Origin: Methylobacter tundripaludum
Lineage (GTDB): Bacteria; Pseudomonadota; Gammaproteobacteria; Methylococcales; Methylomonadaceae
NCBI RefSeq assembly: GCF_002934365.1
Contig: NZ_PTIY01000011.1
Location: 110,958-174,957 of the forward strand
DNA: 64,000 nt
Reading direction: 5' to 3'
Below the pieces are notes generated by a model, which saw nothing but the letters and a program-made list of their open reading frames with translations, did not search any database and was not told where the DNA came from. Shown here piece after piece: positions 47,368 through 53,779 of the stretch (position 1 is its first letter; each line of letters opens with the position of its first letter). A program made the translations under genes and the position numbers.

Positions 47368-47546
47368 GAAAGCTATCAACCCGTTGCAGGATTATTGTCG
47401 GAAATTATTATTTTAACCGATTTTAAACGGCTTTTGTTAGTTCTTGCCATGGACAAGCCGGTATGCCTGTGTTGCGCACTGAGTAGGGGGTAATCCGGCG
47501 TTTTGCCGGACTCGAACAGTCATTCGTGGGAAATCTATTAAACGAT

Positions 47547-47587
47547 GTTATTTAACACACTAAAAGTGTGTCATATGCCGCACTTTT
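47547..47587 (+). promoter_or_regulatory. Paired palindrome upstream of TonB receptor 1 (candidate enhancer)
   Basis: GTTATTTAAC (47547-47556, itself GTTA-TT-TAAC), 5 nt, then a 26 bp inverted repeat AAAAGTG...CACTTTT centred on CATATG (47562-47587, 11 of 13 pairs). The centre is 72 bp before the -24 element. The same arrangement occurs at 50304-50344 and, partly, at 53536-53573. Confidence 0.7.
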
Positions 47588-47644
47588 CCAAAGCGCCGGC
47601 CGAATGAATTCATGTAGGTCAGTACTTACAATGGGTTAGCGAGC

Positions 47645-47661
47645 TGGCATGGTGCGTGCTT
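47645..47661 (+). promoter_or_regulatory. Sigma-54-type promoter of TonB receptor 1
   Basis: TGGCATG-GTGC-GTGCTT with GG at 47646-47647 and GC at 47658-47659, exactly 12 apart. TTACAATGGGTTA lies 8 nt upstream, as at receptor 2. Predicted start of transcription near 47671, 51 nt before the ATG. Confidence 0.7.
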
Positions 47662-47721
47662 TATTAACATATCGTGAAATACTGATTAATTCTTATGTAT
47701 AAATAAAATTTAGAGAAGAGA

Positions 47722-50082
47722 ATGAAAAAAAACATTCAAAAAACGCAGGGTGAAAATGCTATTGGCGGAAATTTATGCCATAGCAAAATGCTTGCATTAA
47801 TACCGCTATGCTTCGCCCCCGCTGTACTGGCCGCAGACAACAATACCAAGCCATCCGGTTCGGCTGTAACGCTGGAACCTATTACGGTGACTCATAAGCT
47901 TCCAATCTCCGAATCTTTGAATACAACGGAGATAGACGATAAAAAAATCCGTACCAAACAGGCCGCTGTCAGCGATACGGCAAAACTGCTTGAAGATACG
48001 CCTGGCGTTAGTCTGTACGGATCCGGGGGGGTGTCGAGTCTGCCCGTCATTCACGGCTTAAATGATGACCGGGTTAAGATTAACGTGAATGGCATGACGA
48101 TTACTTCCGCATGCGCTAATCACATGAATCCGCCGCTGTCTTATATTGATCGCAGCAATATCGGCAAAATCACCGTCATGTCGGGGGTGACGCCGGTCAG
48201 CATGGGCGGCGACAGCATAGGCGGCACCATTTCCGTTGAGTCGCTCGATCCGGTTTTTGCCGAACCCGGCAAGGATATTTTGATCGACGGCAGCGCGTCG
48301 AGCTTTTATCGCAGCAACGGCGATGCCTTTGGGGGCAGTATTGCCGCCGGCATCGCTAATCAAAACGTGCGCTTGGACTATACCGGCTCACATACCGAAA
48401 GCATGAACTACAACGATGCTAATGGCGACAATGTTCAGTCCAGTTCTTATCGCAACCAGAATCACGCGGCTTCCTTGTCGTTCAAGACGGATGACCATTT
48501 AGTGGTTATTAAAGGCGGACAACAGCATGTTCCGTATCAGAACTTTCCTAATGCGCGTATGGACTTGACCAACAATGACAGCATTTTTGGCAATATCACG
48601 CACAAGGGCAAATTCGACTGGGGTTTGCTGGATAGCAATTTTTACTTCGAAAGCACTCAACACAGCATGAATATCGGCGAAGACAAGCATAATCGTTATC
48701 TTAATGCAGCCGGCGGCGGAAGCTTTGCGCCGCCCAATGACTACATGCCGATGGAAAGCAGGGGCCGGAACCTGGGTTACAAGATTCAGGCGGAAATACC
48801 TTTCACCGAACGCGACACTTTTAAAATCGGTAACGAATTTCACAGCAACCGGATCAATGATTTTTGGCCGGCGGTACATAACAACACCTCTATTCCGGCA
48901 AGCCAGCCGGCAAATGCGCGAGCGGCCTATTGGATGATGGCGCCGGAAAATTTCATCAATCTTAACAATGCCGAGCGCGATCGGGTCGGTTTCTTTGGAG
49001 AATGGGAGGCGAAATGGTCTCCAGAGTGGAAATCCTTATTGGGGCTGCGTTACGACCATACCAACACCGATACCGGGGCTGTACAGCCTTACAATCCCAG
49101 GCTATTGGGCGGCGCTGCGGCCGCAGGCGCGGGATTCTCGTTGAATGCGGCCAATGCCTTCAATGCGAGAGACCACGAACGCAACACCGATACTTTCGAT
49201 GTTACCGCCTTAGCTCAATACAAGCCTAACGACCTCAGCGACTACGAATTGGGTTATGCCCGTAAAAACCGTGCGCCGAACTTGTACGAACGCTATACCT
49301 GGGGCGCCCGTAAAATGGATATGGCCATGAACGGTGCGTTTGGCGACGGTAACGGCTATATCGGCAACATGGATTTGACTGAGGAAACGGCGCATACCGT
49401 CAGTTTTACCGCTGCATTTCATGAGCCGAAAAACAGTTTATGGGAAGTCAAGGCGACCCCGTACTTTACTTATGTGAATAACTTTATCGATGCGGATCGT
49501 TGCTCGGGATCTACCAATGCGGCTAGCGGTTGTGACGCCGGCAACCAGACCGCGACTCAACGGTTTGTTTACCTTAAATATGCCAACCACGACGCGCGTT
49601 TGTGGGGTATGGACGTTTCCGGCCGCGCGGATTTGTTCAGCGATAAAACCTACGGGGATTTCTCCACTCACACCGCTATGAGTTACGTGCGGGGTGAACG
49701 CATGGATGGCGGCGACCTCTACCATATGATGCCGTTCAATATGAAGCTGAGTCTGGATCACAAGCGGGAGGGTTGGGATAGTGCTGTGGAAATGCAGTTT
49801 GTTGACAGCAAAGACGACGTGCAAGCCATCAGGAACGAAACCACCACGCCGTCCTACATTTTGGTGAATGCCCGTACCGGTTACGAATGGAAAATGCTGC
49901 GCTTGGATGTCGGTTTGGATAACGTGCTGGATAAGCAGTATTACCAGCCATTGGGAGGATCCTATCTGGGCGATCGCTATGGCATGAATCCGACGACTAC
50001 GCCAGACGTAACACCGCCTTGGGGTAGAAACGTCGCCGGCATGGGGCGTTCGGCTTTCGTTGGCCTAACAGTCAAATATTAG
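47722..50082 (+). CDS. TonB-dependent copper receptor, OprC/NosA-like (receptor 1)
   Basis: 786-residue outer-membrane receptor. Signal peptide to about residue 37 (LIPLCFAPAVLA), a TonB-box-like EPITVTH, plug (DTAKLLEDTPGVSLYGSGGV) and a 22-strand barrel ending in Tyr (FVGLTVKY). The copper-site pattern described for OprC, CxxxM with HxM, is present: Cys131-ANH-Met135 and His314-S-Met316, with Met280 at a matching place. Such receptors import ionic copper. GAGAAGAG precedes the ATG. It is transcribed divergently from aroG. Paralogue of receptor 2. Confidence 0.9.
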   Translation: MKKNIQKTQGENAIGGNLCHSKMLALIPLCFAPAVLAADNNTKPSGSAVTLEPITVTHKLPISESLNTTEIDDKKIRTKQAAVSDTAKLLEDTPGVSLYGSGGVSSLPVIHGLNDDRVKINVNGMTITSACANHMNPPLSYIDRSNIGKITVMSGVTPVSMGGDSIGGTISVESLDPVFAEPGKDILIDGSASSFYRSNGDAFGGSIAAGIANQNVRLDYTGSHTESMNYNDANGDNVQSSSYRNQNHAASLSFKTDDHLVVIKGGQQHVPYQNFPNARMDLTNNDSIFGNITHKGKFDWGLLDSNFYFESTQHSMNIGEDKHNRYLNAAGGGSFAPPNDYMPMESRGRNLGYKIQAEIPFTERDTFKIGNEFHSNRINDFWPAVHNNTSIPASQPANARAAYWMMAPENFINLNNAERDRVGFFGEWEAKWSPEWKSLLGLRYDHTNTDTGAVQPYNPRLLGGAAAAGAGFSLNAANAFNARDHERNTDTFDVTALAQYKPNDLSDYELGYARKNRAPNLYERYTWGARKMDMAMNGAFGDGNGYIGNMDLTEETAHTVSFTAAFHEPKNSLWEVKATPYFTYVNNFIDADRCSGSTNAASGCDAGNQTATQRFVYLKYANHDARLWGMDVSGRADLFSDKTYGDFSTHTAMSYVRGERMDGGDLYHMMPFNMKLSLDHKREGWDSAVEMQFVDSKDDVQAIRNETTTPSYILVNARTGYEWKMLRLDVGLDNVLDKQYYQPLGGSYLGDRYGMNPTTTPDVTPPWGRNVAGMGRSAFVGLTVKY

Positions 50083-50101
50083 CCGATCTGGGGCTTCTTT
50101 C

Positions 50102-50133
50102 GCCGTGCCGAAACGGAAATTATTCGGCGCGGC
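50102..50133 (+). terminator. Hairpin after TonB receptor 1
   Basis: GCCGTGCCGAA pairs with TTCGGCGCGGC (one mismatch), 10 nt loop, 20 nt after the stop. No strong T-run, so termination may be partial. Confidence 0.5.
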
Positions 50134-50173
50134 AACGATCTTCAAATTGCGACCCAACACACCGGGTGCGGCT

Positions 50174-50256
50174 GCTTGCGCCGCAGTCTCGTTAATCGGC
50201 GTTTCAATATGAACTTGAACGGGTGCGATGGTTTCTTTAGTCGCGCAAATTCCCAA
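50174..50256 (-). pseudogene. Duplicated fragment of the aroG 5' coding region
   Basis: About 83 bp aligning without gaps to 47259-47341, inside aroG, at roughly 87 percent identity by eye. Minus-strand translation reads ICATKETIAPVQVHIETPIN, against [20 protein letters not shown] in AroG. No aroG body follows. It marks the end of a duplicated segment that carried the receptor 1 promoter. Confidence 0.9.
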
Positions 50257-50303
50257 GAGCGGATTCAACTTCGAAGTGCAATCCCGGCCAGCCTGCGCAA
50301 CGA

Positions 50304-50344
50304 GTTATTTAACCTATTAAAAGTGCGGGATATGACGCACTTTT
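50304..50344 (+). promoter_or_regulatory. Paired palindrome upstream of TonB receptor 2 (candidate enhancer)
   Basis: GTTATTTAAC (50304-50313), 5 nt, AAAAGTGCGGG-ATATGACGCAC-TTTT region (50319-50344; 11 of 13 pairs). Centre is 72 bp before the -24 element, as for receptor 1. Confidence 0.7.
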
Positions 50345-50401
50345 TTAAAGCCTCGGATCGGCGCGGCCACATAGTTATTTATTTACAATGGGTTAAATAT
50401 T

Positions 50402-50418
50402 TGGCATGTAATGTGCTT
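50402..50418 (+). promoter_or_regulatory. Sigma-54-type promoter of TonB receptor 2
   Basis: TGGCATG-TAAT-GTGCTT; GG at 50403-50404 and GC at 50415-50416. Predicted transcript start near 50428, about 53 nt before the ATG. Confidence 0.7.
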
Positions 50419-50480
50419 TAGTTTGCGCGTCATGAAATTTTGATAAATATTATTACGCAGACAAAAAGTTAGAGAAGAGA

Positions 50481-52718
50481 ATGAAAAAATACATACTATT
50501 GTTGGGGGTCGGTTATTTAGGCAGCGCAATTGCGGCCGAGCCTGTGGGTACGGAAAAAATCAATGCCAAATCCGGCCCAAAAAAAGAGAGCGCAAACAAG
50601 ATAGCGGAGCCGCCGGTTTTGGATGTGCTGACCATCAAGGCGCAAAAGTCCAATATCGACCAGCCGTTCGGCAGTTATCTCGACCATTCCAATATAGTCT
50701 TGTCCAGAACGGCAACCAGCGATACCGCGCAAATGCTTAAAGGTACGCCCGGCATGAGTTTCTCCGGTGGCGGCGGCATTTCCAGCCGGCCTATTATCCA
50801 CGGCATGGCGGATGATCGCTTGCGGGTTCAAGTCGATGGCATGAATTTGATTTCGGCTTGCGCCAACCATATGAATCCGGCGCTGTCTTACGTTGCTCCG
50901 TCCAGCGTGCTGAGCGCCCAGGTGCTTGCCGGAATCACGCCGGTCAGCATGGGCGGCGACAGCATCGGCGGCACGATTCGCGTTAACTCCGCCGATCCCG
51001 AATTTGCTGAAGCAGGCGCGGGTCCCCTTATAAAAGGTCAGGCTTCGACTTTTTACCGCAGCAACGGCGATGCGCGGGGAGGCAATATTTCGGCCTCGAT
51101 AGCGAACGAATATGCCGAACTTAAGTACACCGGTTCGACGGTGCAGGCCCGTAATTACAAGGCGGGTGGAGATTTCACTACTCGAAATACAAAAAACAGC
51201 AATGATGTCGTGAGTTCTTCGGCGTATAAATCCGAGAACCAATCGCTGTCGCTGGCCTTGCGCAACGACGACCATCTGGCAGTGATCAAGGTCGGGCAGC
51301 AAAACATCCCTTATCAGGCCTTCCCCAACGTGCGTATGGATATGACCGGGGACGACAGCTGGTTCGCCAATATCTTCACTAAAAGCCAGTTCAACTGGGG
51401 TAATCTGGAAACGCGGGCTTATCACGAGGATGCCAAGCACAAGATGAACTTCCTGGCGGACAAAATGTCCACGCCGACCCGCAGCATGCCGATGGAGACC
51501 TATGGCGTTAACCAGGGCCTGTCGGTAAAAGCCAACATCGATATTACCGACAAACATTTGTTGACCGTGGGCGGGGAATATCAGCGCTATCGCTTGGATG
51601 ATTGGTGGGATCCGCTTGGTCCGACTCTGCCGCCGCCAGCAACAATGATGCAAAATATGATGCGAGGTCCCGCGCCATTCTGGAATATCAATGGCGGACA
51701 ACGGGATCGCGTAGATCTGTTTGCCGAGTGGGAAGGCCGCTGGAGCCAGCAATGGCTGACGCAGTTAGGCGCGCGTGTTGGCGGTGTGGAAATGAACGCC
51801 GGTAATGTGATGGATTATGGCATGGTTACGTCGGAAGCGCGGACTGTTAACAGTCAAAACAAGAAGCAAACCGACATTAATATCGATTGGACGGCATTGG
51901 TGCGCTACACCTTCAACGACATGCAAACTTATGAGCTGGGGGCCGCCAGAAAATCCCGCTCGCCCAACCTTTACGAGCGCTTTGCCTGGTCACGCGGCTC
52001 AATGGCTATGTTTATGAATAACTGGGTCGGCGACGCCAACGGCTATGTTGGCGACATTAACCTTAAGCCGGAAGTCGCCCACACCGTCAGCGCGACAGCA
52101 AACTGGCACGACGCGAATCAGGAAGACTGGGAAACTAAAATCACGCCCTTTTACACCCATGTCGAGAACTATATCGATGCCGGTCTTTGCCAGACAGCGA
52201 ACGGCAAGACATGCGTCAGCCCGTCCGGGGGCTTTAATTTTCTGCAACTGGGCAACTACGATGCGCACCTGTTCGGCGTCGATGTTTCCGGGTCCAAGCT
52301 GTTGTTGGATACCGCTAAATACGGCAGCCTGACCGGTAAAACCGTTTTAAATTATGTCAGGGGGCAGAACAACGACACCGGCGGCAACCTGTATCAACAG
52401 ATGCCGTTCAATGCGACGGTGGCGCTTGAGCATCGTCGCGGCGCTTGGTCGAATACGATTGAAACCCAACTGGTCGCATCTAAAACAGACGTGCAAACCG
52501 TCCGGGTAGAGCCTAAAACCGCAGGTTACGCACTGCTCAACCTGCGCAGCAGCTATACCTGGAAGCATTTACGCGTCGATGGCGGCATAGACAACATTCT
52601 CGATAAAAATTATGCGCTGCCTTTAGGCGGTACTTATATCGGCGAAGTAAGCACGGCCGGAATAGCCGTTCCCGGCATGGGGCGTTCATTCAATGTCGGC
52701 ATGACGGTAAACTACTAA
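50481..52718 (+). CDS. TonB-dependent copper receptor, OprC/NosA-like (receptor 2)
   Basis: 745-residue paralogue of receptor 1. Signal peptide YILLLGVGYLGSAIAA, plug DTAQMLKGTPGMSFSGGGGI, barrel ending FNVGMTVNY. The copper-ligand pattern is Cys127-ANH-Met131, Met286 and His320-K-Met322. Ribosome-binding site AGAGAAGAG is the same as in receptor 1. The next gene, for a small periplasmic protein, lies 86 nt downstream after a hairpin. Paralogous copper receptors may differ in affinity or regulation. Confidence 0.9.
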   Translation: MKKYILLLGVGYLGSAIAAEPVGTEKINAKSGPKKESANKIAEPPVLDVLTIKAQKSNIDQPFGSYLDHSNIVLSRTATSDTAQMLKGTPGMSFSGGGGISSRPIIHGMADDRLRVQVDGMNLISACANHMNPALSYVAPSSVLSAQVLAGITPVSMGGDSIGGTIRVNSADPEFAEAGAGPLIKGQASTFYRSNGDARGGNISASIANEYAELKYTGSTVQARNYKAGGDFTTRNTKNSNDVVSSSAYKSENQSLSLALRNDDHLAVIKVGQQNIPYQAFPNVRMDMTGDDSWFANIFTKSQFNWGNLETRAYHEDAKHKMNFLADKMSTPTRSMPMETYGVNQGLSVKANIDITDKHLLTVGGEYQRYRLDDWWDPLGPTLPPPATMMQNMMRGPAPFWNINGGQRDRVDLFAEWEGRWSQQWLTQLGARVGGVEMNAGNVMDYGMVTSEARTVNSQNKKQTDINIDWTALVRYTFNDMQTYELGAARKSRSPNLYERFAWSRGSMAMFMNNWVGDANGYVGDINLKPEVAHTVSATANWHDANQEDWETKITPFYTHVENYIDAGLCQTANGKTCVSPSGGFNFLQLGNYDAHLFGVDVSGSKLLLDTAKYGSLTGKTVLNYVRGQNNDTGGNLYQQMPFNATVALEHRRGAWSNTIETQLVASKTDVQTVRVEPKTAGYALLNLRSSYTWKHLRVDGGIDNILDKNYALPLGGTYIGEVSTAGIAVPGMGRSFNVGMTVNY

Positions 52719-52737
52719 CAAGCACTGGGCGGTCTTG

Positions 52738-52769
52738 TTCCGGCATTGATGCAATCGCCAATGCCGGAA
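52738..52769 (+). terminator. Hairpin between receptor 2 and the 168-residue protein gene
   Basis: TTCCGGCATTG (52738-52748) pairs perfectly with CAATGCCGGAA (52759-52769), 10 nt loop. No T-run, so it may attenuate or stabilise rather than stop transcription. Confidence 0.55.
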
Positions 52770-52804
52770 TAGAGTCGCTCCAGCTGAGCAAAGGAAATTA
52801 AGCA

Positions 52805-53311
52805 ATGAAACGATTAGTCGTATGCCTATCAATGTGGCTGTTTATAGCGGCATCGCTCCAGGCGGCGGAAAGAGCGGGCGATGAGCGGCTTGACGAGGTT
52901 GTGCGGCGCGGTTCGCATGTGATGCCGTTCGACTTGGAGCAGACGACGCATGTTTTCTCAAAAACCGGAAAAGGCGGGTTGCAACAGGTCGTGGTCAAAG
53001 ACAATTCCAATGCCGATCAAATCAAGTTAATCCGTCAGCACCTGACAAAGATTTCAAACGAATTTATGCAAGGCGATTTTTCCAATCCGGCTAAGATTCA
53101 TGGCGAAGACATGCCCGGTTTGGCGGAATTGAGAGCGGCTAAACCAGGCCGGATCAAAATTACCTACAAGGAGCTGCCTAATGGAGCCGAGATCGATTAT
53201 TCAACGGATGATCTAAAATTGATTGAAGCCATTCATCAATGGTTCGACGCTCAATTAAGCGATCACGCCCGTCATGCCATGCCCGGCCATTTAATGCACC
53301 ACAAACCCTAA
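52805..53311 (+). CDS. Small periplasmic protein with His/Met-rich tail, copper-locus associated
   Basis: 168 residues with a signal peptide (LSMWLFIAASLQA). The body contains SHVMPFDLEQTTHVFSKT, DNSNADQIKLIRQHL and KIHGEDMPGLAELRAAKPG, then YSTDDLKLIEAIHQWFDAQL and the tail SDHARHAMPGHLMHH, rich in His and Met. I recall this conserved family being mislabelled aspartate carbamoyltransferase in databases; it has none of that enzyme's motifs. Its position after a copper receptor suggests a periplasmic copper-binding or delivery protein. AAAGGAAAT precedes the ATG. Confidence 0.75.
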   Translation: MKRLVVCLSMWLFIAASLQAAERAGDERLDEVVRRGSHVMPFDLEQTTHVFSKTGKGGLQQVVVKDNSNADQIKLIRQHLTKISNEFMQGDFSNPAKIHGEDMPGLAELRAAKPGRIKITYKELPNGAEIDYSTDDLKLIEAIHQWFDAQLSDHARHAMPGHLMHHKP

Positions 53312-53318
53312 AAAGCAG

Positions 53319-53355
53319 AACCGGCGGGATTGATGCGGCTTCAATCCCGCCGGTT
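53319..53355 (+). terminator. Strong hairpin ending the receptor 2 transcript
   Basis: AACCGGCGGGATTGA pairs perfectly (15 bp) with TCAATCCCGCCGGTT around a 7 nt loop, 8 nt after the stop codon. A short family C remnant (CTCGACAGGCTCGGGACATA) follows at about 53376; I see no gene between 53356 and 53535. Confidence 0.75.
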
Positions 53356-53535
53356 TCACTGCTTTATCCAACTTTCGCCCGTCCCTCGACAGGCTCGGGA
53401 CATACGGAATTCTTGAATGCGTTATCTTCCGCTAAGTACCCGATCCAGTTATATTTTTTAGCTAAAGACAGTCTCGTACCGTCCCTTTGTCAATTGCGTT
53501 AGCCGGACGGCGACGTTGCGGTCAAATTAAACTAT

Positions 53536-53573
53536 GTTATTTAACGCGCTAAAGTGCGTCATATGACTTGTTT
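53536..53573 (+). promoter_or_regulatory. Paired palindrome upstream of TonB receptor 3, right half decayed
   Basis: GTTATTTAAC (53536-53545), 5 nt, AAAGTGCGTCATATGAC (53551-53567) intact, but the expected GCACTTTT is replaced. Centre is 163 bp before the -24 element. A possible half site AAGTGCGAC lies at 53679-53687. Confidence 0.6.
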
Positions 53574-53724
53574 ATATTAAAGATATGTTACGCAAGCCGC
53601 GATAGGGCAAATCCATTAAAGGTACAAAACGTTTAAACAATTAGTTGTAAGCAATTGATTACCGAAGATAAGGAATTTAAGTGCGACGGTCCCGATAGTC
53701 AATATTGTTGCGAAGACAGCGGTT

Positions 53725-53741
53725 TGGCATGCAACGTGCTT
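53725..53741 (+). promoter_or_regulatory. Sigma-54-type promoter of TonB receptor 3
   Basis: TGGCATG-CAAC-GTGCTT; GG at 53726-53727 and GC at 53738-53739. Predicted transcript start near 53751, about 29 nt before the ATG at 53780. Confidence 0.7.
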
Positions 53742-53779
53742 TTACTGGCAGACCGCCCACAACTATAAAAACTAAAACA

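Noticed and set aside
47368..47721. Riboswitch (for example cobalamin) before TonB receptor 1
   Set aside because: No B12-box or other conserved riboswitch core seen; the receptor has copper-type ligands and a sigma-54-like promoter.
50517..51752. Minus-strand open frame of 411 codons inside TonB receptor 2
   Set aside because: Antisense shadow; the plus strand encodes an intact receptor with recognisable plug and barrel.
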